64,000 nucleotides of DNA from Cellulophaga sp. L1A9 (GCF_009797025.1 NZ_CP047027.1:2046001-2110000), one strand, 5' to 3'. Shown: positions 9,222-18,264, numbered from the stretch's first letter. Notes: generated by a model not told the origin, from the sequence alone. Program-made: numbers and translations.

Positions 9222-9229
9222 TATATTTG
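9222..9229 (+). promoter_or_regulatory. -7 promoter element of the sufABCD operon
   Basis: TATATTTG, a perfect TAnnTTTG match, 28 bases before the sufA ATG. The -33 region is weak. No Fur- or IscR-like palindrome was recognised nearby. Confidence 0.5.
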
Positions 9230-9257
9230 TAAATTATTTAGAATTAATCCAATTAAT

Positions 9258-9587
9258 ATGATTCAAGTATCGGAGACGGCAAAAAAAAGAGTGATTTTGC
9301 TTATGGAAGATGAGGGTTTTGATGCAACTAAAGACTATGTACGCGTTGGCGTAAAGAGTGGCGGTTGCAGCGGACTATCTTACGAGCTAAAATTTGATGA
9401 TAAAATAGGGGAAACAGATAAAGTTTTTGAAGACAATAATGTTAGAATTATTGTTGAGAAAAAAAGTTTTCTATATTTAGCAGGAACAGTATTAGAATAT
9501 TCAGGAGGACTAAACGGTAAGGGTTTTGTTTTTAACAACCCTAATGCACAGCGTACTTGCGGTTGTGGCGAAAGTTTTTCATTATAG
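9258..9587 (+). CDS. sufA: Iron-sulfur cluster A-type carrier (HesB/IscA/SufA family)
   Basis: A 109-residue cytosolic carrier that receives iron-sulfur clusters from SufBCD and passes them to target proteins. The three invariant cysteines are present: C37 in GGCSGLSYEL and C101/C103 in TCGCGESF. The C-terminal FVFNNPNAQ segment is typical. It is the first gene of the suf region, 62 bases before sufB, so it most likely belongs with SUF rather than ISC; no iscU or hscA appears in the window. Confidence 0.92.
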   Translation: MIQVSETAKKRVILLMEDEGFDATKDYVRVGVKSGGCSGLSYELKFDDKIGETDKVFEDNNVRIIVEKKSFLYLAGTVLEYSGGLNGKGFVFNNPNAQRTCGCGESFSL

Positions 9588-9649
9588 ACTAAGTTTAGAA
9601 TAGATAGATTAGAAAAATAAATTTCCTTTCGGGGAAGTAAAACGGGCTT

Positions 9650-11095
9650 ATGGCATATACAGAAGAAGAGCTAAAGAAAGAATTAGAAACCAAAGAGTAT
9701 GAATACGGTTTTTATACAGATATAGAGTCAGATACATTCCCAATCGGATTAAATGAAGATATTGTTCGTGCTATTTCAAAAAAGAAAAACGAACCACAAT
9801 GGATGACCGATTGGCGTATTGAGGCGTATCGTGTTTGGGAAAAAATGGAAGAACCAGAATGGGCAAATGTTCATTATACAAAACCAGATTTCCAAGCAAT
9901 ATCTTATTATTCAGCTCCTAAAAAAAATGATCCAAATAAATCTTTGGATGATGTAGATCCGGAGTTATTAGAGATGTACAAGAAATTAGGGATTTCTGTT
10001 GACGAACAAAAAAAATTGCAAAATGTTGCTGTTGATATTGTTGTAGATTCAGTTTCTGTGGCTACAACGTTTAAAAAGACATTAGGTGAAAAGGGAATTA
10101 TCTTTATGCCTATATCTGAAGCAATTCAAGAGCACCCAGAATTGGTAAAAAAATACATGGGTTCTATTGTTCCAACTACAGATAATTTTTATGCTGCCTT
10201 AAATTCGGCTGTATTTACAGATGGTAGTTTCTGTTACATTCCAAAAGGGGTACGTTGCCCAATGGAATTATCAACATATTTTAGAATCAACCAAGCGGGT
10301 ACTGGTCAGTTCGAAAGAACTTTAGTAATTGCAGATGAAGGTAGTTACGTTTCTTATTTAGAAGGTTGTACTGCTCCATCACGTGATGAAAATCAATTAC
10401 ACGCAGCAGTCGTAGAGCTTATCGCTTTAGATGACGCTGAAATTAAATATTCTACCGTACAAAACTGGTTCCCTGGTAATAAAGAGGGTAAAGGTGGTGT
10501 GTACAACTTCGTGACTAAAAGAGCTTTGTGTGAGAAAAATGCAAAAGTTTCTTGGACACAAGTAGAAACAGGTTCTGCAGTAACATGGAAGTATCCTTCT
10601 TGTATTTTAAAAGGAGATAATTCTATTGGGGAGTTTTATTCTATTGCAGTTACCAATAACTACCAACAGGCAGATACGGGAACTAAAATGATTCACTTAG
10701 GAAAAAACACTAGAAGTACTATTATTTCTAAAGGTATTTCTGCTGGTAAATCTCAAAATAGTTACCGTGGTTTGGTTCAGGTAAATAGTAGGGCAGATAA
10801 TGCACGTAATTTCTCGCAGTGCGATTCTCTTTTAATGGGGAATGAATGTGGTGCACACACATTCCCATATATAGAAGTAAAGAACAAAACTGCGCAAATA
10901 GAGCACGAAGCTACAACCAGTAAAATTGGCGAAGATCAATTGTTCTATTGCAACCAAAGAGGGATACCTACAGAAAAAGCAATTGCATTAATTGTAAATG
11001 GCTTTAGTAAAGAGGTGTTAAATAAACTACCAATGGAATTTGCTGTTGAAGCGCAGAAACTGTTGGAAATTAGTTTAGAAGGTTCGGTAGGATAA
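9650..11095 (+). CDS. sufB: Fe-S cluster scaffold protein SufB
   Basis: Core subunit of the SufBC2D complex on which new iron-sulfur clusters are assembled. The 481-residue length is normal. The C-terminal beta-helix core contains the conserved segments [30 protein letters not shown] and the functionally important late cysteine in [11 protein letters not shown], followed by [10 protein letters not shown] and [16 protein letters not shown]. The N-terminal third is the helical region that faces SufC and SufD. sufC follows 36 bases downstream. Confidence 0.97.
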   Translation: MAYTEEELKKELETKEYEYGFYTDIESDTFPIGLNEDIVRAISKKKNEPQWMTDWRIEAYRVWEKMEEPEWANVHYTKPDFQAISYYSAPKKNDPNKSLDDVDPELLEMYKKLGISVDEQKKLQNVAVDIVVDSVSVATTFKKTLGEKGIIFMPISEAIQEHPELVKKYMGSIVPTTDNFYAALNSAVFTDGSFCYIPKGVRCPMELSTYFRINQAGTGQFERTLVIADEGSYVSYLEGCTAPSRDENQLHAAVVELIALDDAEIKYSTVQNWFPGNKEGKGGVYNFVTKRALCEKNAKVSWTQVETGSAVTWKYPSCILKGDNSIGEFYSIAVTNNYQQADTGTKMIHLGKNTRSTIISKGISAGKSQNSYRGLVQVNSRADNARNFSQCDSLLMGNECGAHTFPYIEVKNKTAQIEHEATTSKIGEDQLFYCNQRGIPTEKAIALIVNGFSKEVLNKLPMEFAVEAQKLLEISLEGSVG

Positions 11096-11131
11096 AAAAT
11101 AATTAGAAAAAGATATTAAATCACAATCAGG

Positions 11132-11884
11132 ATGTTACAAATAAAAAACCTACATGCAAGTGTAGAAGGTAAAGAAATCTTAAGAGGAATTAACTTAGAA
11201 GTTAAAGCAGGAGAAGTTCATGCAATTATGGGACCTAATGGTTCTGGTAAGAGTACATTGTCTTCTGTAATTGCTGGTAAAGAAGAGTTTGAAGTTACTG
11301 AAGGTCAAGTTATTTTAGAAGGTGAAGATTTAGAAGATGTTTCTCCAGAAGAAAGAGCACATAAAGGTATTTTTCTTTCTTTTCAATATCCTGTAGAAAT
11401 TCCAGGAGTATCGGTAACTAACTTTATGAAAACTGCCATTAACGAAGGGCGTAAAGCTAAAGGATTAGAAGATATGCCAGCAAAAGATATGCTGAAATTG
11501 ATTCGTGAAAAATCTGAAATGCTAGAAATAGACCGTAAGTTTTTGTCAAGATCATTAAATCAAGGTTTTTCTGGTGGAGAGAAAAAGCGTAACGAGATTT
11601 TTCAAATGGCAATGTTAGAACCAAAATTAGCCATCTTAGATGAGACTGATTCTGGTTTGGATATTGATGCTTTGCGTATCGTTGCAAATGGGGTGAATAA
11701 ACTAAAGAGTAAAGACAACGCGGTAATCTTAATTACACACTACCAACGTTTGTTAGATTATATCGTTCCTGATTTTGTTCATGTTTTACACAATGGTAAA
11801 ATCGTAAAATCTGGTGGTAAGGAATTAGCGCTAGAACTAGAAGAAAAAGGATACGATTGGATTAAAAATGAAGCGGTAGTTTAA
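11132..11884 (+). CDS. sufC: Fe-S assembly ATPase SufC
   Basis: Cytosolic ABC-type ATPase that dimerises on SufB and SufD and drives the conformational change for cluster assembly. At 250 residues it has Walker A GPNGSGKST (about 35-43), the SufC-type signature FSGGEKKRNE, Walker B LAILDETDSGLD with the SufC-specific acidic spacing, and the H-loop ITHYQRLL. It has no membrane partner of the transporter type. It lies between sufB and sufD, 72 bases before the latter. Confidence 0.97.
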   Translation: MLQIKNLHASVEGKEILRGINLEVKAGEVHAIMGPNGSGKSTLSSVIAGKEEFEVTEGQVILEGEDLEDVSPEERAHKGIFLSFQYPVEIPGVSVTNFMKTAINEGRKAKGLEDMPAKDMLKLIREKSEMLEIDRKFLSRSLNQGFSGGEKKRNEIFQMAMLEPKLAILDETDSGLDIDALRIVANGVNKLKSKDNAVILITHYQRLLDYIVPDFVHVLHNGKIVKSGGKELALELEEKGYDWIKNEAVV

Positions 11885-11956
11885 AAAAGTAAATAGTATA
11901 ACGTAGTAACTGTTTTACATTTACTATCTAATACTCCATACTTAATACTTATAATA

Positions 11957-13273
11957 ATGGATTTAAAAGATAAATTAATTTCTTCATTTATGGCTTTTGA
12001 GAACAATGTTGATGTAGATCATCCTGTTCATGAAGTACGCTCAGAAGCAATGAAGAATTTTGAAGCAAAAGGTTTTCCTTCTAAAAAGGAAGAAGCTTGG
12101 AAGTACACTTCTTTAAATAACTTGCAGAAAATAGATTTCAGTATTTTTCCTAAAGAAGTAAATGCTTTAGAGTATAGAGATGTTAAAAAATACTTTATCA
12201 ATGAAATTGACACCTATAAAATTGTATTTATAGATGGTATTTTTAGCTCTAATTTATCGGAAACAACGCATGATGGTGTTGATATTTGTTTGATGAGTTC
12301 TGCGCTTAATAAGCCAATGTACAAGCAAATTATCGATGTGTATTTTAATAAGGTAGCTTCAAAAGACGAGTCGCTTACCACATTGAATACTGCATTTAGT
12401 AAAGAGGGGGCTTATATTTATATCCCGAAGAACAAAATGCCTAAAAAGCCTATTGAAATATTGCATTTCGCAACAGGTAATGAAGCTTCTTTAATGTTAC
12501 AACCGCGTAACTTAATTATTGTAGAAGAGAATGCTGAGGTTCAAATTATAGAACGTCATCAAAGCTTAACTTCAAATGAAGTGTTGACAAATTGTGTTAC
12601 TGAAATTTTTGCAGCTAAAAGTTCTATTGTAGATTATTACAAAGTTCAGAATGATGCAGCTAATGCGTCATTAATTGACAATACTTATATTGATCAGAAG
12701 GATAAAAGTCTCGTAAAAATACATACGTTTAGTTTTGGAGGAAAATTAACGCGAAACAACCTTAATTTCTATCAAAACGGTGAATATATAGATTCTACCA
12801 TGAAAGGGGTTACTATTTTAGGTGATAAACAACATGTAGATCATCATACTTTAGTGCATCATATAGAGCCTAATTGTGAAAGTCACCAAGATTACAAAGG
12901 GATCTATGGGGACAGTTCTACTGGGGTTTTCAATGGTAAAATTATTGTAGAAAAGTTGGCGCAAAAAACCAATGCTTTTCAGAAAAACAATAATATACTG
13001 ATTAGTGATAAGGCTTCTATCAATACAAAACCTCAATTAGAGATTTTTGCAGATGATGTTAAGTGTTCTCACGGGTGTACTATTGGTCAGCTAGATGAAG
13101 ATGCATTATTTTACTTACAGTCTCGTGGTATTCCTAAAAAGGAAGCTAGAGCCTTGTTAATGTATGCTTTTGCAAATAATGTTTTAGAAAGCGTTCGTAT
13201 TCCAGAACTAAAAACAAGAATTAATAAGCTAATTGCTAATAAACTAGGGGTTAATCTTGGGTTTGATTTGTAA
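11957..13273 (+). CDS. sufD: Fe-S assembly protein SufD
   Basis: Paralogue of SufB and third subunit of SufBC2D; thought to help acquire iron. It has 438 residues. The N-terminal motif GFPSKKEEAWKYTSL is the family hallmark. The C-terminal beta-helix ends with CSHGCTIGQLDEDALFYLQSRGIPKKEARALL, which includes the conserved histidine-containing region at the SufB-SufD interface. The gene ends the sufABCD unit and is followed by a strong terminator, so sufS and sufE are transcribed separately. Confidence 0.96.
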   Translation: MDLKDKLISSFMAFENNVDVDHPVHEVRSEAMKNFEAKGFPSKKEEAWKYTSLNNLQKIDFSIFPKEVNALEYRDVKKYFINEIDTYKIVFIDGIFSSNLSETTHDGVDICLMSSALNKPMYKQIIDVYFNKVASKDESLTTLNTAFSKEGAYIYIPKNKMPKKPIEILHFATGNEASLMLQPRNLIIVEENAEVQIIERHQSLTSNEVLTNCVTEIFAAKSSIVDYYKVQNDAANASLIDNTYIDQKDKSLVKIHTFSFGGKLTRNNLNFYQNGEYIDSTMKGVTILGDKQHVDHHTLVHHIEPNCESHQDYKGIYGDSSTGVFNGKIIVEKLAQKTNAFQKNNNILISDKASINTKPQLEIFADDVKCSHGCTIGQLDEDALFYLQSRGIPKKEARALLMYAFANNVLESVRIPELKTRINKLIANKLGVNLGFDL

Positions 13274-13300
13274 TTAGGTTTAGTAGATAATACGTTATAG

Positions 13301-13336
13301 GCCTCGTATCTTATTTTAAGATACGAGGCTTTTTTT
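13301..13336 (+). terminator. Terminator of sufABCD
   Basis: A perfect 13-bp stem (13301-13313 with 13317-13329), a TTT loop, then a run of T. It ends the sufABCD transcript 27 bases after the sufD stop. Confidence 0.9.
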
Positions 13337-13440
13337 CTTAAAATTTGGCAATTAACAATTTTTTATAGCGCATAGAATCTATTTATATTGTTTTATTATT
13401 CAAATTTGGGAACTATATAAACAACTTAAATACAATAATC

Positions 13441-14040
13441 ATGAAACAAAAATTATTACTACTAATTTCGTTTGCATTGGTTTCAATTTCTTTAACGGCA
13501 CAAGATAATTCTGAAAAAAAATGGAGTATTGAGGCAAATTATCCTATTTCAGTAGGTGATGAATTAGGCAATGATACGCCTGCAATTTTAGATTTGGGTC
13601 TAAAGTATCGTTTTTTAGATTTAAATATCGTAAAAATAGGTGCAGGTATTAATACTGGAGTATTTACACAAAATGTTGGTAATGAAGAACAGGAATTTAG
13701 CGTGGATTTTGATGAAACGTATTGGTTAATTCAGCCTAAAATTTTTGCGGAGTTTGATATACCTGGCGTAGATAAATTACGCCCTAGTTTTGGTTTGGGC
13801 TATACTTTTGTAGAGTCTAAAGCTAAAGGTTTGTTTGCAGGAGAATCAGTCAATGATAATTTTTCTAGTGGAGGGTTGAATGTTAATCTTGGACTTACGT
13901 ACGATTTAACTGAAAAATTCTTTTTACAAGCACAATACGATTATATCAGAGACTCTGCTGATAGTGAATTTGAGGGTAATAATTTTAGAATTGAACAAAA
14001 TTTAAGCTTTATAAAATTAGGTGTAGGCTTTAGATTTTAA
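13441..14040 (+). CDS. Outer membrane beta-barrel protein
   Basis: A 199-residue exported protein with a signal peptide (MKQKLLLLISFALVSISLTAQ, cleavage about residue 20). The rest shows alternating hydrophobic strands with aromatic girdles (KWSIEANYPISVG, FGLGYTFVES, LNVNLGLTYDL, FFLQAQYDYI) and ends LSFIKLGVGFRF. The terminal phenylalanine and strand pattern fit an 8-stranded OmpW/OmpX-like barrel. Ligand and role unknown. It interrupts the suf region but has terminators on both sides, so it is probably an independent gene. Confidence 0.82.
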   Translation: MKQKLLLLISFALVSISLTAQDNSEKKWSIEANYPISVGDELGNDTPAILDLGLKYRFLDLNIVKIGAGINTGVFTQNVGNEEQEFSVDFDETYWLIQPKIFAEFDIPGVDKLRPSFGLGYTFVESKAKGLFAGESVNDNFSSGGLNVNLGLTYDLTEKFFLQAQYDYIRDSADSEFEGNNFRIEQNLSFIKLGVGFRF

Positions 14041-14066
14041 ACATAATTAGTACAATAATTTAAAAA

Positions 14067-14096
14067 GGCTCAAGTTATTTACTTGGGCCCTTTTTT
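14067..14096 (+). terminator. Terminator of the beta-barrel gene
   Basis: A 9-bp stem with one G-U pair (14067-14075 with 14081-14089), a 5-base loop and six T. Confidence 0.8.
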
Positions 14097-14152
14097 ATGG
14101 GAATGATTCCTATAAAGCGGTTAAATTTCAATGCATTCTAAGCATTAGTCGG

Positions 14153-14160
14153 TATCTTTG
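14153..14160 (+). promoter_or_regulatory. -7 promoter element of sufS
   Basis: TATCTTTG, a perfect TAnnTTTG match, 18 bases before the sufS ATG; the leader would be only about 12 bases long. Confidence 0.45.
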
Positions 14161-14178
14161 TATCCAATTCTTTGAGCT

Positions 14179-15393
14179 ATGATAGACGTTACTAAAATTC
14201 GAAAAGATTTTCCAATATTAAAACGGGAAGTCAATGGAAAACCCTTGGTTTATCTTGATAATGCGGCAACATCACAAACGCCACAACAGGTAATTGATGT
14301 TATTGTAGATTATTACAGCAACTATAATGCAAATATTCACCGCGGTGTGCATGCTTTATCGCAAGAAGCAACAGATAAATATGAGCAAGCAAGAATAAAA
14401 ATTCAGAAGCATTTTAATGCTGCAAAGTCTCACGAGATTATTTTTACTTCAGGAACAACCCACAGTATTAATATTGTAGCTAATGGTTTCTCCTCTTTAA
14501 TAAAAAAAGGAGATGAAATTATTGTTTCGGCCATGGAGCATCATTCTAATATTGTGCCTTGGCAAATGTTGTGTGAGCGCACCGGAGCTATTCTAAAAGT
14601 GATCCCTATGAATTTAGATGGTGAACTAATTATGAGTGCGTATCATGACTTGCTGTCAGATAAAACAAAGCTCGTATTTTGTAACCACGTTTCAAATGCT
14701 TTGGGTACGGTAAACCCTATAAAAGAAATTATTGATGCAGCGCATAAGGTGGGTGCAGCAGTGCTTATTGATGGGGCACAAGCAGCACCACATATTAAAG
14801 CAGATATGCAAGCATTAAATGCCGATTTCTATACCGTATCTGCACACAAAATTTGCGGACCTACCGGTGCAGGGATTTTGTATGGAAAAGAAGAGTGGTT
14901 AAATAAATTACCTCCGTATCAAGGTGGTGGCGAAATGATTGCTGAGGTAACTTTTCAGAAAACCACCTATGCAGATCTTCCTCATAAATTTGAAGCAGGA
15001 ACTCCTAATATCTGTGGAGGTATTGCTATGGGAGCAGGCTTAGATTATATGAATGCTATTGGTTTTGATGAAATAGCAGCTTATGAGCATGAGCTTCTAG
15101 AGTATGCTACGGAAAAATTGTTAGCGATAGAAGGATTGAAAATCTACGGTACAGCTAAAGAAAAAACAGCGGTGATCTCTTTCAATGTAGGAGCGATACA
15201 CCCTTATGATATAGGTTCAATATTGGATAAATTAGGTGTTGCGGTTCGTACTGGCCATCATTGTGCACAGCCAATTATGGATTTTTACAAAATACCTGGT
15301 ACTGTGAGGGCTAGCTTTAGTTTTTATAATACCAAAGAAGAGGTAGATGTATTGGTGTCAGCTGTTAAAAAAGCTAAATCTATGCTAGAGTAG
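14179..15393 (+). CDS. sufS: Cysteine desulfurase SufS
   Basis: PLP-dependent enzyme (group II, SufS/CsdA type) that takes sulfur from cysteine as a persulfide and hands it to SufE. It has 404 residues. The PLP lysine is K224 (SAHKICGPTG), the ring-stacking histidine is in AMEHHSN, and the catalytic cysteine C362 sits in RTGHHCAQP on the short loop typical of group II enzymes. RGVHALSQEATD near the N-terminus is also characteristic. It is separated from sufD by the barrel gene and two terminators and has its own promoter element; sufE follows 121 bases downstream. Confidence 0.97.
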   Translation: MIDVTKIRKDFPILKREVNGKPLVYLDNAATSQTPQQVIDVIVDYYSNYNANIHRGVHALSQEATDKYEQARIKIQKHFNAAKSHEIIFTSGTTHSINIVANGFSSLIKKGDEIIVSAMEHHSNIVPWQMLCERTGAILKVIPMNLDGELIMSAYHDLLSDKTKLVFCNHVSNALGTVNPIKEIIDAAHKVGAAVLIDGAQAAPHIKADMQALNADFYTVSAHKICGPTGAGILYGKEEWLNKLPPYQGGGEMIAEVTFQKTTYADLPHKFEAGTPNICGGIAMGAGLDYMNAIGFDEIAAYEHELLEYATEKLLAIEGLKIYGTAKEKTAVISFNVGAIHPYDIGSILDKLGVAVRTGHHCAQPIMDFYKIPGTVRASFSFYNTKEEVDVLVSAVKKAKSMLE

Positions 15394-15454
15394 TGTAATT
15401 ATTAGGCCACTTTAATCATTTTCTTAATCAATTACATCCAATCAATACTTATTG

Positions 15455-15462
15455 TATTTTTG
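15455..15462 (+). promoter_or_regulatory. -7 promoter element of sufE
   Basis: TATTTTTG, a perfect TAnnTTTG match, 52 bases before the sufE ATG. It suggests that sufE can be transcribed apart from sufS. Confidence 0.4.
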
Positions 15463-15514
15463 TACAATAGTTTAATGTACTCTTTTAAGAGTAGGGCAAA
15501 TGAAATATTAAAAA

Positions 15515-15937
15515 ATGAGTATAAAAGAAATACAAAACGATATTGTAGACGAGTTTTCAATGTTTGATGATTGGATGCAACGTTATGAATATATGATAGA
15601 TCTAGGCAAGTCATTGCCTTTGATTGAAGCACAATATAAAACCGATGATAATATTATAAAAGGCTGCCAGAGTAAAGTTTGGGTGCATGCAGATTTAGAG
15701 GACAATAAATTAGTGTTTACAGCCGATAGTGATGCTATTATTACCAAAGGAATTATCGCTATTCTAATTCGTGCTTTTAGCAATCAAAAGCCAAAAGATA
15801 TTATAGACGCAGATACTGCCTTTATAGACGAAATAGGGTTAAAAGAACATTTATCGCCTACAAGAGCCAATGGTTTAGTGAGTATGATAAAACAAATAAA
15901 ATTATACGCGATAGCGTATCAAACTCAGGTAGGTTAA
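15515..15937 (+). CDS. sufE: Sulfur acceptor protein SufE
   Basis: Accepts persulfide sulfur from SufS on a conserved cysteine and delivers it to SufBCD. At 140 residues it matches the family. The acceptor is C51 in KGCQSKVW, and DWMQRYEYMIDLGKSLP is the usual N-terminal helix. GIIAILIRAF and HLSPTRANGLVSMIKQIK are conserved further on. It is followed 25 bases later by the DUF59 gene, so the pair forms a unit. Confidence 0.96.
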   Translation: MSIKEIQNDIVDEFSMFDDWMQRYEYMIDLGKSLPLIEAQYKTDDNIIKGCQSKVWVHADLEDNKLVFTADSDAIITKGIIAILIRAFSNQKPKDIIDADTAFIDEIGLKEHLSPTRANGLVSMIKQIKLYAIAYQTQVG

Positions 15938-15962
15938 TTACAATACCTTAAAAATTTAAAAG

Positions 15963-16292
15963 ATGAGCGAAGAAGCAACAATAGATACAGCAGAGTTAGG
16001 AGAAAAAATAGTAATTGTTTTAAAGACAATCTATGATCCGGAAATACCAGTAGATATATATGAGTTAGGTTTAATCTATGATGTTTTTGTAAACGAAGAC
16101 AATGAGGTTAAGATTTTAATGACTTTGACATCTCCGAACTGCCCAGTAGCAGAATCGTTACCAGCAGAAGTAGAAGAAAAAGTAAAATCACTTGATGCCG
16201 TTAAAGATGCAGAGGTAGAAATTACTTTTGATCCACCTTGGACACAAGAATTAATGAGTGAAGAAGCGAAGTTAGAATTGGGAATGTTATAG
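15963..16292 (+). CDS. DUF59/MIP18 family Fe-S assembly factor (SufT-like)
   Basis: A 109-residue MIP18-family protein. Relatives (SufT, PaaD, eukaryotic CIA2) help mature iron-sulfur proteins. Family motifs are TIYDPEIPVDIYELGLIYDV, LMTLTSPNCPVAESLP with the conserved reactive cysteine, and VEITFDPPWTQELMSEEAK. Its place 25 bases after sufE supports a role with SUF. The acidic N-terminus is a normal variation. The gene symbol sufT is often used, but PaaD-type names also occur, so none is set here. Confidence 0.9.
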   Translation: MSEEATIDTAELGEKIVIVLKTIYDPEIPVDIYELGLIYDVFVNEDNEVKILMTLTSPNCPVAESLPAEVEEKVKSLDAVKDAEVEITFDPPWTQELMSEEAKLELGML

Positions 16293-16350
16293 GAATACGA
16301 ATCATTTAGTTCGTTTTTTTATCATTTTTGATTGTATTAAATTCAGTTTT

Positions 16351-16854
16351 ATGGATGAAATAATAAATAAGGTTTCTGAGAGTAAGCTTGTTACTTTTGA
16401 TTTGGAAGATTTTTATCCAAAAGGAGAGCGTGTGGTTTTAGATATTAAAGATTGGCTTTATGAAGGTTTTATTCTTCGTGAAAAAGATTTTAGAGAAGTC
16501 GTAGCATCACACGATTGGAGTCAATATCAAGATACGTTCGTAGCACTAACCTGTTCTACAGACGCTATTATTCCCGGTTGGGCATATATGCTCCTTACTA
16601 CTAGGCTTCAGCCTTTTGTTAAAAAGGTGGTAGTAGGTAGTTTAGAAGATTTAGAAACATCCCTCTATCAAACTATTATAGAAAATATAGATGTTTCTTC
16701 TTTTAAAGATCGTCCTGTGATTATTAAAGGATGTAGTAAAAAACCAGTTCCAGCGAATGCATATTTGCAGGCAACAGCTAAAATACAGACTGTTGCGAAG
16801 AGTATAATGTACGGTGAGGCATGTTCTTCAGTGCCACTATTTAAAAGAAAATAG
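16351..16854 (+). CDS. DUF2480 family protein
   Basis: A 167-residue cytosolic protein matching the Bacteroidota-restricted DUF2480 family: DEIINKVSESKLVTFDLEDFYP at the start, DIKDWLYEGFILREKDFRE, an internal CSTDAIIPGWAYMLL and the late KGCSKKPVPANAYLQ. No catalytic motif is obvious, though two conserved cysteines (CSTDA and GCSKK) could bind metal or a cluster. Its constant company with suf genes in Flavobacteriia would suggest a part in iron-sulfur work; that is inference. It begins 58 bases after the DUF59 gene. Confidence 0.85.
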   Translation: MDEIINKVSESKLVTFDLEDFYPKGERVVLDIKDWLYEGFILREKDFREVVASHDWSQYQDTFVALTCSTDAIIPGWAYMLLTTRLQPFVKKVVVGSLEDLETSLYQTIIENIDVSSFKDRPVIIKGCSKKPVPANAYLQATAKIQTVAKSIMYGEACSSVPLFKRK

Positions 16855-16886
16855 GTGTTTGCAACCTAATTTACCAATTCTATTAG

Positions 16887-16894
16887 TAAATTTG
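16887..16894 (+). promoter_or_regulatory. -7 promoter element of the DUF3078 gene
   Basis: TAAATTTG fits TAnnTTTG 34 bases before the ATG. A TTTG at 16858-16861 could be the -33 element, but the 25-base spacing is longer than usual. Confidence 0.4.
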
Positions 16895-16928
16895 CGCTTC
16901 AAAATTTTAAACACTAAACATTAAATTT

Positions 16929-17858
16929 ATGAAAAAATTAGTATTCACAATGATTGCAAGTTTTGCAATCACAGCAGGTTTTTCGCAAACTGTCGAAGAA
17001 CTTAAAGCAGAGCAAGGTCCAAAAAAGGATTCTATTGCGGCTCTTCAAGGAAGAGTAGATGCCATTCAAGCTCAAATTGATGGTATGCCAGGTTGGAAAA
17101 TTGGCGCATTTGGTACTATCGGTGGTAGTATCTCTAGCTTTAGCAACTGGTACGCACAAGGTACTCCAGATAATAGTTCTGGAAGCATTGGCTTTACCGT
17201 TAATGCTTTTGCAAACCTTAAAGAAGAAAAATTCTTCTGGAGAAATTCTGCAAACGTAAATTTTGCATGGGTAAAATTAGATGACAAGAATGATCCAACA
17301 GATGATGATAGTTTTCAAGCAACTTCAGATGTATTTCAACTTACTTCTTTATACGGTCGTAATATAACAAAGACTTTAGCAGCTTCTGCTTTGGTAGATT
17401 ATAGAACAACGGTATTAAATAACTTTAACGATCCAGGATACTTAGACTTGGGTATTGGTGCTACTTGGACTCCTATTCAGGATTTAGTGGTTGTAATTCA
17501 CCCTTTAAACTACAATTTTGTATTTAGTAAAGGTGATGATTCTATTTTTGAATCTTCTTTAGGTGCTAAAATTGTTGCAGATTATACTAGAAAAATTGGC
17601 GCAATAAACTTTAAGACAAACTTATCTATGTTTCAGAGTTATAAGAGTGCTGATTACTCTAACTTAACTTGGACAAACAATTTCGGTTATACTTTATGGA
17701 AAGGTATTGGAGTTGGTTTTGACTTTGGTTTAAGAAGTAATAAGCAAGAAGCATTAAACTATGCAATCAATACTTTAGAAGAAACAACAACTACTTTTGA
17801 TACAGTAGATAATAAGTTGCAAACGTACTGGATGGCTGGTTTAAACTATTCGTTCTAA
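16929..17858 (+). CDS. DUF3078 outer membrane barrel protein
   Basis: A 309-residue exported protein with a signal peptide (residues 1-20, ending AGFSQ), a short coiled-coil-like segment (about 22-50, KAEQGPKKDSIAALQGRVDAI) and a beta-barrel rich in alternating aromatic strands. WKIGAFGTIGGSISSFSNWYAQG and the C-terminal YWMAGLNYSF mark DUF3078, a Bacteroidota outer-membrane family of unknown function. The final phenylalanine fits Bam-dependent insertion. It is monocistronic, with its own promoter element and a strong terminator. Confidence 0.87.
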   Translation: MKKLVFTMIASFAITAGFSQTVEELKAEQGPKKDSIAALQGRVDAIQAQIDGMPGWKIGAFGTIGGSISSFSNWYAQGTPDNSSGSIGFTVNAFANLKEEKFFWRNSANVNFAWVKLDDKNDPTDDDSFQATSDVFQLTSLYGRNITKTLAASALVDYRTTVLNNFNDPGYLDLGIGATWTPIQDLVVVIHPLNYNFVFSKGDDSIFESSLGAKIVADYTRKIGAINFKTNLSMFQSYKSADYSNLTWTNNFGYTLWKGIGVGFDFGLRSNKQEALNYAINTLEETTTTFDTVDNKLQTYWMAGLNYSF

Positions 17859-17886
17859 GCTAGTATATCTTAAAACATTATATAGC

Positions 17887-17920
17887 AAAAAACGCCCTTC
17901 TTTAGAAGGGCGTTTTTTTT
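17887..17920 (+). terminator. Terminator of the DUF3078 gene
   Basis: A perfect 14-bp stem (17887-17900 with 17905-17918) around a TTTA loop, ending in a T run. It could act in both directions. Confidence 0.9.
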
Positions 17921-17944
17921 GCTTTGTTAAGTAGGTTTTGGTGA

Positions 17945-17972
17945 TTTGGAAAAATACTTATTGTTAATCTTG
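17945..17972 (+). promoter_or_regulatory. Possible promoter ahead of the candidate RNA
   Basis: TTTG at 17945-17948 and TAATCTTG at 17965-17972 (one mismatch to TAnnTTTG) are spaced 16 bases, slightly short. It lies just behind the DUF3078 terminator and so would start an independent transcript near 17979. Confidence 0.25.
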
Positions 17973-17978
17973 TGCTTC

Positions 17979-18264
17979 GATTGGGGAACCGTCACACGGG
18001 TTTTTAATTTAATAACTTCATTAATTTGGGGAAAAACTCCGTTATTAAATATGATGTAAAGGTACCTCGGAAGACGAGTTTTTGTGTAAAATTTGTTGTG
18101 AAGCTACCCTATTTTGTGGTATGACATACGAATGGTATATTTTTCTCGACAAGGGGTGTTATGAGGTCTTTTTTTCCTACAAATTTAACGTGTTAAAATA
18201 TAAAGTTGTAGGTATAAAAAAGCCTGTTGAGTTTAATTTCTTAAACAGAACAGGCTACATTTTT
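17979..18264 (+). ncRNA. Candidate structured non-coding RNA (unidentified)
   Basis: The 670 bases between the DUF3078 gene and hflX hold no believable protein gene but carry a row of hairpins. There is a 10-bp perfect stem (18007-18016 with 18041-18050) enclosing a small GGGG/CTCC hairpin; a CTCG/CGAG hairpin (18066-18078) followed by five T; a 7-bp stem 18176-18182 with 18206-18212 holding an inner TTTAAC/GTTAAA pair; and a terminator-like hairpin at 18221-18256. A possible promoter lies just upstream. The transcript could stop at about 18083 or about 18264. I could not match it to tmRNA, RNase P, SRP or 6S RNA by eye. The remaining stretch to 18528 has one small hairpin (about 18268-18284) and nothing else I can name. 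Confidence 0.35.
18221..18264 (+). terminator. Terminator-like hairpin in the gene-free region
   Basis: Stem AGCCTGTT (18221-18228) with AACAGGCT (18249-18256), a GA/AG internal mismatch, then GTTTAA with TTAAAC closing a TTTC loop. Five A precede it and a TTTTT lies 3 bases after it. It has no upstream protein gene to serve. Confidence 0.55.
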
